Assembly: GCA_950295325.1 (NCBI GenBank)
Contig: OX485808.1
Coordinates: forward strand, 18,312,527 to 18,376,526
Reading direction: 5' to 3'
Origin: Polytrichum commune
Taxonomy: Eukaryota; Streptophyta; Polytrichopsida; Polytrichales; Polytrichaceae
DNA length: 64,000 nt
A program made the translations under genes and the position numbers. This document shows, one piece after another, positions 11,588-21,971 of this stretch (position 1 is the stretch's first letter; every line of letters starts with the position of its first letter). The notes beneath the pieces were generated by a model that had not been told where the DNA came from, searched no databases, and saw only the letters and a list, made by a program, of their open reading frames with translations.

Positions 11588-11701
11588 CTCTCATTGGTGG
11601 AAAAGGCGGAGCCGGTCCAAGTTCACTTCACACTACGCTTGAGGGACCAACAAAGTATGTGAATGCAAGATGGATGTAAAGTCTACATGAATTCCTACAT
11701 G
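11588..11701 (+). repeat. 114-bp direct repeat, left copy
   Basis: From CTCTCATTGG to TTCCTACATG, nearly identical to 13490-13603. The unit occurs once, not twice, in the short related element at 17718-18216, so the duplication is linked to gain or loss of the internal gene. Confidence 0.85.
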
Positions 11702-12960
11702 AACTTGCAGACCCTATCAGCTTCCATCCTCCACGGGCAGCTGGTCCTAAGCGTATTCACCTGGGAGTTGTTGGTCAAGCCAAACCCATCACATTTGTCC
11801 TACCTGCGGTTAAGGCAATGTCGTCATCCCATGCATGCACCTCCTCCTCTGCTTCTCCTCGGGTTCTCATACTCAATGACTCATTCCATAGGATGTTGGA
11901 TTATAAGGCGAAACACAACAAATTCCCTTCTTCTTACGATGACATGGTTGCTTTTCTAAGTGAGGTACATATCCAGCTTAATTCCCATTCAATTCAGCTA
12001 GCATGCCCATATTCACCATTTCATTCTCTACTAAACGCTCTGGTTTTTTTGTAACAAAGGTTGGATCATCCAGGAAATTCTTCTTCTCTGGCAAGGTGTT
12101 GCAGAAGGCTGCAGTGGACCTCATTATTGCAGAGTATCCTGACGGTTTGCCTGTCCTAGGAGTTTTCGAATTTCTAGGGCAAGTTCCACATTGGAATAAG
12201 TAGGTTCAAAACTTTATCAAGTTCACAATTGGCTTTTGTCAAGGGTATCTTCACGACGACAGGGCTCTCCTCCTATTCTATCCTGACAGCGTGCAAATCA
12301 AAAAGGAGGTTTTGAGCTTTCTCTACAACAACAATCTGGAGGTCAAGGAGGAATGGACCATCGTGAATTCTCTCCACCTCACTTACCCTATGCATAACTC
12401 CAAGCGGGTCAGTAATTCTAGTCATTTTCCGCTCTTTAAGTTCTCACTCCTTCATGACTTGAATCACATTGCTAACAATTCGGGGCCTATTGTTGATGTC
12501 TAGACTCTGAAATTCAAAGCCATCGTGCTGGTTCGGTCTTTCTCCACACCTTTGGTTAGGCAACCGAAGGAGTTTGTCATTTCGTCTAGTGACGAATTTG
12601 AAGATGTTGACCTTGCAAGTGATGACGTCCTTTTCAACATTGTCACCGCTGATACTGCACTCAAGCGCAATGACGGTGACAAGTTTTGGAGGGGCCCTAA
12701 GGAGAAGGCAGTGTCCCTGCTCTAGCTTCTAATCAGTGGCCTTAGCCCTCCCGGGGGCATTATATGTGACCTCACTGCTGGAACTGGTATAAGTAATTTG
12801 TTCAACATTCCCATCTCTCTAGACTTAGGCAATTCATTCACATGCAACTAATTCATTTGTTTCGGTCTTTGTAGGTGCCTCTGTTTTTGCAGCACAATCT
12901 TCTAACAGGGCAATTGTGGCACTTGAGGGAGACAAGGAATTGTACGAAGACTATTTATGG
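11702..12960 (+). pseudogene. Methyltransferase-like gene inside TIR element, broken by three TAG codons
   Basis: A coding-like stretch begins in the frame of 11818 (MSSSHAC...YDDMVAFLSE), then moves, probably across an intron ending ACAAAG at 12060, to a frame that stays open to about 12725 except for TAG at 12201, 12501 and 12723. The continuing frame reads DLIIAEYPDGLPVLG, DDRALLLFYPDSV, FWRGPKEKAVSLL and GGIICDLTAGTG, and after a second likely intron (about 12786-12872) GASVFAAQSSNRAIVALEGD. The last parts resemble the KPxxLL...GDxVLDPFxGxGTT...R..xGxE region of permuted beta-class N4/N6 DNA methyltransferases, with DLIIAEYPDG where motif IV (DPPY) would be. Function is inferred; catalytic motif IV is degenerate. 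Confidence 0.55.
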
Positions 12961-13489
12961 TTGTATTTCATTCGTTAACATTTATAGAGTCAAATTTACA
13001 AAGAAGGGAGTAGCATTTTGTTAAGTCACACGTTTAACATTTATAGTGTGCAATATGTGGGGAGTAGAATAAAGTTAACATTTAGAAAGGGTTAACACTT
13101 ATAGGTGTAACATTAATAGAAGGTGGATTGTATGTGGAGAATTTTTTTTCACAAACACCCTTCGTGTTTCCTTCAAATAGTAAATTTCATTTAATTTATA
13201 GTAATATATACTATAGTACACAAGTTTGGTAATTGTATTTGTGATGTCATAGTGATGTAAGCCCTAATTTTATATTTTATTAAAATATTTCTATGTTTCA
13301 AAAATCTATAAACGTTATGAATGGGGAAATGTTGGCTTATTTCCACAGTAATAGAGTCCCTAACTCTTAAAAGTTTTTAAAAATAGTTCGATGTTTTTCC
13401 CTCAATCCCGCGGTTATAGGTGCATTTTCCCTCTCAATTCATGTCTCAAATTGAGTTCTCTGCTCTCCGCTCGCATACTAACTTTCCCC

Positions 13490-13603
13490 CTCTCATTGGT
13501 GGAAAAGGTTGAGCCGGTCCAAGTTCACTTCACACTACACTTGAGGGACCAACGGAGTATGTGAATGCAAGATGAATGTAAAGTCTACATGAATTCCTAC
13601 ATG
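13490..13603 (+). repeat. 114-bp direct repeat, right copy
   Basis: Near-identical partner of 11588-11701. Downstream of it, 13604-13940 matches the reverse complement of the left two-thirds of the short element 17718-18216. Confidence 0.85.
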
Positions 13604-14039
13604 CCATCGAATGGATCATGTTTCACGGTCACTTGGATTATTATCATAAACCACCTCTTGGAGGTAGGCCTAACACAAAACCACCAGGAGACCATGGCAC
13701 TCCGAACACACACAACCGTTGATTTATTCTATTTGATCACTTGCGAGGACCTGCATGAATAGAAATTCATTGAAATAGCATTTGCTTGAGAGCTTGGTCA
13801 CGTATGACTTCACACCACACTTGAGGGTCCGTGACCACACTACATGATTTTGGAGGTGAGTTGGGACGGCCTTTGGACACTTTCTTTTGGGCTCTCACAA
13901 TTTCGTGGTCACGGCTCTTGGCTTGTGTGTGAAGTGGCCCTTAGGACTTGAGACTCATGTGACCTCATGTATACTCTAATTGCAACTCTACCTGAGCATA
14001 GAGCCATCATTTCAAGCAAATCACCACTGCAAAGGCTCA

Positions 14040-15166
14040 GGGGCGGTTTACACTATGGACCATGAAGTTGGACCAGGGCTCTGCAAGGCAACTGATTGGC
14101 TGTTGAAGTTCTCCCGGGACAACTTCGGTTTACACTAAGGAAAAAATGGCAGAGGGACCATGGAGGTCGAGGTCCCCAAAATATAATTTTTAAGGCCTAA
14201 TAAATGCACTGACATGGTCCAACGGGTTTTGCGTTGAGAGAGGCAAGAGAGGTGGTTTGGTAGGAAAAGGCAAGGGCCCATTTCAGAGAAATACCATTTC
14301 AATAAATTTTTAATGAATCTACCTTTTAAGCACCTTAATTATACCATAGCCCATGAGACATACCAGCACTACCTTGCCCTACCCCTTAAACCGGCTCACA
14401 CGTGTTTCACCAAACAACGCGGGACATCTAGAACTCAAGAATTCAAGTGCAGATTTGTTTTTTTGGTCTACCAAATGTAATGTTTGGAATTTTAGGGCTT
14501 TTAATATACCGTTGGAAAGGTCTTGAAAATATCTTTCCAACGGTATATTACACACCCCACTATTCTTACAAAATGCAGTTGCAAAACAAAAAACAAAAAT
14601 CTGTAGTGGTTTAGTGATTGTAGATCAGGGTAGTCAAAAGAAGTGCAATGGGAAATCTTTTAACATTAATTATCAAAGAATTGAAAATTAGTGTTGAGCA
14701 AGGTAGGGTGGTAACAACATTAAATATAATCAAACACTAAATATCCTATTTAGTGTAGTGACAACACAAGGTACATGTCACATGTAAATTACATTGAGCA
14801 TGTACAAATTAAATTGCTCATTTTATTTTATTTAAAAAAAATTGTTGTGAGAAGATTTGCAAGCCACATCTTCGACACATTTAACAAGAAGTGAAGACAA
14901 GTGAAGCCCAAGAGAAGACAAGGAATGATCAAACTTAATTTTTTTTCAAAATTGCCCTTTTTGGGCATGTATTAAAAAAATCAGCACCTTCGCTTTTTGG
15001 TGCATGGTCATTCTTCATGGTCCATATTCGGTTTACACCTAGTGAAGGGCCCATGAAAACTAATATTTTAGTAATTCGGACCATGGAAGTCGTCCCATGA
15101 AGTCGTCCCACGCAAAATAGGCCTCTTACGTGGGACAAGTTCATGGTCCATAGTGTAAACCGCCCC
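14040..15166. mobile_element. 1.1-kb TIR element with TCA duplication (second TIR family)
   Basis: The left end GGGGCGGTTTACACTATGG is matched by an inverted copy ending at 15166 (perfect over about 27 bp), flanked by TCA at 14037-14039 and 15167-15169. No coding content. Its ends and parts of its interior (CTTTTTGGTG.ATGGTCA, ACTGATTGGCT) recur in the 516-bp element at 62029-62544. The middle (about 14690-14940) includes an ACTAAATA/TATTTAGT palindrome and probably a further insertion. Confidence 0.8.
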
Positions 15167-15169
15167 TCA

Positions 15170-17714
15170 GTAACTGAGCTCCAAAGACTCTGGAATGTGC
15201 AACAAGAAGGTACTTTAACAAGCTAAAACGGTGAAGGATGTAGGGGCTTAATGCACACCTACAGATGCATAATTTATTCGACCCTCACTGAGTTTGAAAA
15301 GCATCGAAATTTTAGATTTTGGGGCTTGAGAATTTTATTTACTACACTATCGTATGCCAAGGATACCATTGAGATGTATTTATATGTGACTTTGATGATC
15401 GAAGTTAGTATGTGTTTGCATCCAAAGGCTTTCAATTGATCCAATATTTGCACTTGAAGAATAAGTAAATTTTAGATATGGTCGCCTTTGACACAATTAG
15501 GTAAAATTGAAAATTTGGAGCTTAAACACATGCTTGTGTGCATGGAGAGGCGTAGATGAAGCTTCTAGGGTAGTTAAGAGTTAATCTTCAATAGGCTTGT
15601 TTAGAGCACATTGAGGGTTACACTTGTGGTCAAAGTGTCCATTATAGGCGCCTCTATTGTATACAACATCGTTCTATCCAAATTTATGCATAGGTCCATG
15701 TCTCCTAGATTTATGCAAGATTAAAAGAACAAAAGCACTTTTGTTCGGTTGACAATATGTGGCCCTATTGTGGGCACATCCAACTGCACATACAAACTTG
15801 ACCATTGGATCAATTCAAGAATTATGTCATTTAGTCAACTATTTTAAGTTTCAAAATTGAAATTCCTTTGAAGTGAAATTTTTATTTTATTTTCTTTTCT
15901 TTTCTTTCTTTCTTTTAAGTGATTACATAGGCCCGTGCCAAATGTACTTGGTAACTACAATATATAATAGTTCAAATATTATGATAATGCCCAATCTCAT
16001 TGACATAGTATCGGATATTAATATCCGTCCTTAACTACAAGCCATGCCATATGAAGCTCAAATATAGGTGTCATTTAAGAAGAATGACTGCATAACATAT
16101 TACTCATCCAAGAGCAAAGGATTTATCATAACCCTTCACAAATTTTCATCAGTGGATGCGAGATGTCATCTAGATTTGTCCATGAGCTGATTGTTTATAA
16201 CCAATAACTAACTCAAGTAGGTGGATGACTCACCATTCCCACAACTTGTCACCCACTCTCCTCTCGGTGGTTAACTAGGTCACAAAGGCCCCATACCTAG
16301 AGGATTGACAATTTTGTATATTGCACAACTTGAGCAATGGCCTTCATATTTTGTTAGTAGCTCAACAAAGGAAACTTATGAGCACAACTGGAAGGAACCT
16401 CAAAACATTTAATGGGAAAAGCAATTGAGCCCACCTTCCTAGAGGGAGGAAGTACTCTTGCGGTGGCGCTTGATCAAACATTCACACAATATAGAGGAAT
16501 GGGCTCCCATTCATGTCGGTGTATAAACCAAACCATGATGTTACTTTTATTTATTTATGGGAAAAACAAATATAGAAACTTGGATGTGTAAGCTCATTAC
16601 AAGAGAGAGGTATACAATATGTATTCACAACTGTTGGGGCCATCCCACATGCATTGTACTCAAAGAGCACATAATTGGTGCTACATACAAAAGAGACCAG
16701 AATTTCTTGGCTCAATTGGTCACAAGGACGGGTCTCAAATGGAGAAATCGGGTCCCAATGACCTTCCCTCCTATTGATGGAGGACATATGATGATCTCAT
16801 TCAAAAGGCCAGTTTGATAACAAATGTGACTAATTTGACTTGGAGTACCTATCATTGTCTTTTACATGTCCCAATATTCTTGCACCTTGGATGTACTTTT
16901 TGAAGGAGAATACATTCATCCATGCTCATAGATACATGAGAAGTAATGGTATTAGAGAGAAAGTAACAACTTGCCTTAATTGCCTAATATACAAATTCAC
17001 GTGCAATTCTTGAACACCGTCACCCCCAACATATTAACAAACATATACTGTATACACATTCAAATATATTCATGGAAACTAAAAATTATGATGAATTGCC
17101 AATCGTAAGGACTCCTAGGTAGTAGGAGCTACCCGTACAACAAGCCACATACTATATGGGAAGTGTGCAAAAAATGGTGTGGTCCTTTAGGGTTAATATT
17201 GGGAATCATCTACTCATTTCTTGGTTGTGGACTTCACAAGAACAAAAAGGAATATGCATCCCGCTCTACTATGTGCATAATTGTTGTTGATGGTAGTACG
17301 ATTATTACACACGTTCGATTCACTTGCAATAATCAAGATGCGCTTCAAGATGGAAGACTTTTGGCCTCACTATATACTCTTTGTACAAAGGACAACAACG
17401 ATCCCACGAGCTTTGAGTAAATCCACCGAAAGGATCAAACACTCATCAAAGCTCGTCACTTGTGGCCCGAGCCGTGCTAGCAAGCAAGTGGGAGGAGATT
17501 GAGTGATACACAACGGCATCGAATCACTGCATACCTTCCTCCCTTCCTTACATCACATTCAACGTTTGAATGATGTCTTGACATTATTAGCATCTTGAGC
17601 AATGCCATCGATGACTCTTGTATATCTATATCCATATATCTCTATCTATATTGGTCTAATGTGAATTGCGGTCTTTTTTGGGGGGACAAAGTGTTGAGTT
17701 TCATCATAACAATC
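15170..17714. other. Gene-free stretch with dispersed repeats
   Basis: No gene recognised. 15730-15840 resembles 18690-18790 (shared phrase CCCTATTGTGGGCAC). 16095-16285 is a diverged copy of the roughly 150-bp foldback-family repeat seen at 39831-40330. The open frame at 16557-16817 has no recognisable motif. Nothing else supported. Confidence 0.5.
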
Positions 17715-17717
17715 TTA

Positions 17718-18216
17718 GGGCCACTTCACACACGAGCCAAGAGCCATGACCATGAAATTGTGAGAGCCCAAACGAAAGTGTCCAAAGGCCGTCCCAAGAC
17801 ACCTCCAAAATCATGTAGTGTGGTCACGGATCTTCGAGTGTGGTGTGAAGTCAAGTGTGACCACGTCCTCAACCAAATGCTATTTCAATGAATTTCTATT
17901 CATGCGGGTCCTCACACATGATAGAATAGAATAAATCAACGGTTGTGAGCATTCGGAGTGCCATGATCTCTCAGTTTTGTGTTAGGCCTGCCTCCAAGAG
18001 GTGGTTTTTGAAAATAATCCAAGTGACCATGAGATATGATCCATTTGAAGCCATGTAGGAATCCATGTAGAATTTACATCCATCTTTCATTCACGTACTC
18101 CGTTGGTCCCTCAAGCATATTGTGAAGCAAACTTGGACCGACTCTGCCTTTTCCACCAACGAGAGTGCTTGAAGTGTAACGGTCACGGGCTCTCAATCTC
18201 ATGTGTGAAGTGGCCC
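17718..18216. mobile_element. 499-bp MITE, short relative of the 11537-13940 element
   Basis: Ends GGGCCACTTCACAC and GTGTGAAGTGGCCC form an inverted repeat. The left flank is TTA; the right flank is TTC, so the duplication is imperfect or was altered when the next copy joined at 18217. Read in reverse complement, the whole body matches 11537-11701 joined to 13604-13940, i.e. the element without the methyltransferase-like cargo. No coding capacity. Confidence 0.8.
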
Positions 18217-18550
18217 TTCATACACGAGCCAAGAGCCATGACCATGTAGTTGTGAGGGCCCTTGACTCTCATCCAAAGGTTGCACCGGTTGTCTAAGGCC
18301 CTTGATTTGGACATGGTTTGTTGGAATATGTGTTGGGCCTATTTCTTGGTAGTGGGTTTGATGGAATTTTTGGTAGACCGTACAACATTGTCCATAGTTT
18401 GCCATCAAACCTTCTAAATTATAGCGTTTTATCCTTGATGTGACAAATTTGTATGGATATTCAATTTGAGTCCGAAGACGGGGCCCAAGGCATGTGGGAC
18501 AAGTGAAATACACAATCCAACATGAACAAATGAATCAATAATGCCGCACA
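18217..18550. mobile_element. Partial copy of the same TIR family, abutting the MITE
   Basis: Starts TTCATACACGAGCCAAGAGC directly after the MITE's right end and matches 63873 onwards (GAGCCAAGAG, CTTGACTCTCATCC). The first bases of its own terminal repeat are absent, suggesting one element inserted into or recombined with the end of another. The right boundary is not certain. Confidence 0.55.
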
Positions 18551-20250
18551 ATGTATGAATAGTGTTTCTAGTATATTGTGCTTGTCATGGTGGGCTTAAG
18601 TTGGTAAGCAAACCAATAATGATCTCTTAAGAATGTTATGAACTTTGCTCTCATGTTGTTAAAGGTTTTAGAATGCAATGATCCACATGAATAAGATTTG
18701 TGACCCTATTGTGGGCACTTCTAACTCCATGTAAATATTTGACTGTTGGATTGGCTTGAGAAATTGTCCTTTTCAGACAACAACTGTGAATCATGGAGAT
18801 TCTCATTATAGGTTTTGGAATCAAAGTCGAGATTCAAGAACAAGAGCGCTCATTTTATTTCTCTCGAAGTGATCATGTGTACAATATCAAACATAACAAT
18901 GGTCGCTCATCCAAGTGGACGTCATTTCCAACAACTCTCTTGCATTTTCTATCCACACACAAGAAAACTTCATCCATAACCTAAATTTTACATCCATGGC
19001 CATACTGATTATGGATACAATCACCATTGAGAGGAGATATAATGAAATGAGTTGCTTCCATGGCTCGTCACCCACCTCCTTGAGCTGGTTGTCAAACACA
19101 ACTGATTACCTCATCGACAAAATCTTGAAATTTATGGATGATATTATGCCTAGAAATGGATGAAATATCGTGACAAGTTCTCATAATCCTTATACTCTTG
19201 GATGAGTAATCGATTATGTCCCATAACAGACAAGCATTGATGGATTTCTTGTTGCTATTGCAGCTTGTCATCCAATCTCCTCATGCCCGTTATATATGTA
19301 GTCCTTAACGCCGACCACATCACGAGTCAAGTGTGCTACGGTCTATATTTGTTGTGCTCATGTCCAATAACGACAAGACACGTCAGCAAGTTGAATCAAA
19401 TAAACATTGACTCCTGAATGTATGAGGAGCTTGTCAGAAACTCTACATACTCTTCTGAATATTCCACGAGAATCAGGAGCACGCGAAGCTTGTTTCTGAA
19501 GCTTTGCATCAAGTTTAGTTTAGTCCGCAATATTCCAGAGCTAACTTACTGAGTATTTGAGATTCATGAGATGGATCATTGTTTATAAGTCAGTACTTAT
19601 TTTTATATATATATAAAACTTTGAAAGTTCGGCAGGCATTGATCTGAACGGAGCCGCATTCTGCTATTTTGAGCTAGCAGCCAGTGATTTTGCTTCTAAA
19701 ACAAATTGTTGTATGGGCAGCTGTTGAAGAGCTTTCATTTGTGCAATTTCCTATCCATTTGGTGCCTTGAATTGTTGCAAATAATCAGAAATTTTAAACA
19801 TGAAGACCATATAAATAAAAGCTCCTGGTGATCACGGTGACGCCAGCTACATACTATTCATGTGATCAGGGCTAGAGAGACCCCAGAGAATGATCTTCAA
19901 CAAGGTGATGCACTCGAAGCTTGTTTGAGAAGCTTGCAGACAGGCAGCGTTAATACCATTACAAAACTGTCATGATCTAGAAGGACCGTATGTAGGACGT
20001 ATGTATGCGCAACTGTCAAAGTGCGGATCGCAATGCATTTGAGCCAAAATTCTAGTATATAGATATTTTGAGATATCACCCAATTCATCATCCTTCGTCT
20101 CCCTCTAGTTCTCGCTCCACATAACTTAAGTTGCCTGCTGTCATCACATTTCCCAATCGATTCAGCCGTTCCGAATGATCATCGTGTCTAAGTTGTACTG
20201 AGAATCATTAGGAATTCCAGAGCTCGTGATCAAGTGTGCAGATAAGAACT
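18551..20250. other. Gene-free upstream region of the VOC gene
   Basis: No gene recognised up to about 19600. 19065-19215 is an inverted copy of the 150-bp repeat family (16.1, 27.9, 39.8 kb). 19310-19410 resembles 41395-41470. From 19600 the sequence leads into the VOC gene; a TATATAGATATTTT motif at about 20056 is a possible TATA box, roughly 200 nt before the ATG. Confidence 0.45.
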
Positions 20251-20257
20251 CATCGAC

Positions 20258-20728
20258 ATGGCGAAGATCACCCCGTGCTTGTGGTTCGACGGCAAGGCAG
20301 AGGAGGCAGCCAATTTCTACGTGTCTTTGCTCCCCAACAACTCAAGTGTCGACCAAGTGGTGAAAGCCCCGGTGGATAACCCTAGCACGCCCGCGGGAGC
20401 CGTTTTGCTGGTCAAGTTCACTCTCGCAGGCCAACAATTCCTGGGACTCAACGGTGGCCCGCAGTTCAAGTTCACGGAGGCGGTGTCCTTCTGCATCGAC
20501 TGCGAGGATCAGGCGGAAATCGACCACCTCTGGGACGCATTGATCTCTGGTGGAGGCTCCCCTAATGCTTGCGGTTGGCTCAAAGATCGGTATGGCCTGT
20601 CATGGCAAATCGTCCCCAAGGTGCTGCCGCAGCTGATGAGCAGCGGGGAGCCTGGGAAAGCACAGCGAGTGATGCTGGCTATGATGCAGATGACCAAGTT
20701 CGATGTGGAGAAGCTCATGGCAGCATGA
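20258..20728 (+). CDS. VOC-superfamily (PhnB/glyoxalase-like) protein, intronless
   Basis: 156-residue single-exon protein of the VOC fold, closest by recall to bacterial PhnB-like or so-called 3-demethylubiquinone-9 3-methyltransferase-like proteins. It starts MAKITPCLWFDGKAEEAANF, the standard opening of that family, and shows NNP/NPSTPAGAVL, QFLGLNGGPQFKFTEAVSF, an acidic CEDQAEID stretch and CGWLKDRYGLSWQIVP near residues 107-122, with length matching bacterial members. The fold pairs two beta-alpha-beta-beta-beta modules; substrate and activity are unknown, and the methyltransferase name is probably a misannotation. The ATG at 20258 fits the family N-terminus. Coding GC content is clearly above the surrounding DNA and there is no intron, unlike every other gene in the window, which suggests bacterial origin. 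No transit peptide is seen, so cytosolic by inference. Confidence 0.9.
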   Translation: MAKITPCLWFDGKAEEAANFYVSLLPNNSSVDQVVKAPVDNPSTPAGAVLLVKFTLAGQQFLGLNGGPQFKFTEAVSFCIDCEDQAEIDHLWDALISGGGSPNACGWLKDRYGLSWQIVPKVLPQLMSSGEPGKAQRVMLAMMQMTKFDVEKLMAA

Positions 20729-21971
20729 TTAAGGGAGGAATCCACATTCTCACTTAAATTTGCAACAAGATTGTCTCCGAAGTACGTGCCTATTCTGCTG
20801 ATGATTCTTGGACTACGAGTGCTTGTGTTGTTGAAGCAGTTCCGTCTGTGGTTATTTCGAGACTGCAAAGCACACCAAAAGTGAGAATGGTGTTTTCGTT
20901 CAGGGTTTGGGGTTTATGTGAGGTGTTTTCTTCATAGTTGATAGAGCTGAATCATTTTCTCCACCGAAGAATCTATTGATGCAGATGTACATGAATGCTG
21001 TCATAGTTACCGAAGAGGGTAATTTCAAGGGCTACGGTAACTGAGGAAGTTTAAACTGAAGTTATAGCTTCTTGAATAGATAGGCATAGTGTTCAGCAGG
21101 TGGGTTTTTCGTTTCTTTCCGGAACCAAACCAGCATGTTGTTGTAGAGCTCTAAATTGTCTCTCTTCGACGGTCTGGGGAAGATAGTGGGTACTCATTTT
21201 TGGTTTCGAATTAGTATGTTGATTTCAAACGTTCTGTTCTACAAATCAAGCATTTTCCGGTGACGTGCAAAATCGATATTATTTCGTGCCATTGCCTTTG
21301 CCTATTTGTGAACATGGTGGTGGGTGTCCTTGCTAAATTCCTCACCGGATGCACATTCTGCTCAAATTTCACCGATGGTGATTCATGTCTGTGGCGAACC
21401 CCTTGTGCATGCAATTTCTGTGTGTTGATCTCAAGACTGAAAAACTCCATGGAGACAGAGTGGTGTTTGAATTTGAGTATATCATGCTTGATTGAGCTCA
21501 ATCCAATTGCGAATATGTTGATAAGGTGCTCCACGATAGCCTCACTGAAATGATGTGTGCTCATCCTCATATACCACTTGCATTTGCACTAACAACCTGC
21601 TTGAATTCGAAATCTGATTAACTCTAGCAGCAATTGCCAGGTCGCCATTCACCAGCAGATGCAGATCTTACTCGATATGGTCACATGAAAGATTGCGAAT
21701 GATTCAATTCCAAGAAGATACTCAGATGACACATGTCACGATTGCTCAAGTGGATAGGTGACAGTTGACACGCCACTTAAGGGGACAGATGACAGATGAC
21801 GGTTCCCTTTTTGTGTTTTATGCTCTCAAGTAGATTTGCTAACTTCAAGGTTGGCTAAATCTGTTGATCATATGTCAGGTTCATTATCACTATCTTGCTT
21901 CCATTTCCAAAAGTGGAGCTTCACCGATAATGGTACGCTCCGTTTGATAAGTCAAATTTAAATAAACTAAG
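20729..21971. other. Intergenic, 3' flanks of the VOC and PP2C genes
   Basis: Tail-to-tail gap between two converging genes. It holds the likely 3' UTRs; no motif, repeat or coding segment was recognised. Open frames at 21211-21570 on both strands overlap each other and have no family signature. Confidence 0.5.

Larger units (their letters stand above)
11537..13940. mobile_element. 2.4-kb TIR element (PIF/Harbinger-like), TTA target duplication
   Basis: Left end GGGCCACTTCACAC at 11537 and right end GTGTGAAGTGGCCC at 13940 are inverted repeats, flanked by TTA at 11534-11536 and 13941-13943. Three-base TTA duplications and GGGCC ends fit PIF/Harbinger. Inside are two 114-bp direct repeats (11588-11701 and 13490-13603) bracketing a broken methyltransferase-like gene. 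Removing one repeat plus the gene gives essentially the 499-bp element at 17718-18216 in reverse orientation. No transposase is present inside, so movement would need an enzyme in trans. Confidence 0.75.

Noticed and set aside
16557-16817. 86-codon plus-strand frame as a gene
   Set aside because: No recognisable domain and an equally long frame on the other strand; surrounded by dispersed repeats.
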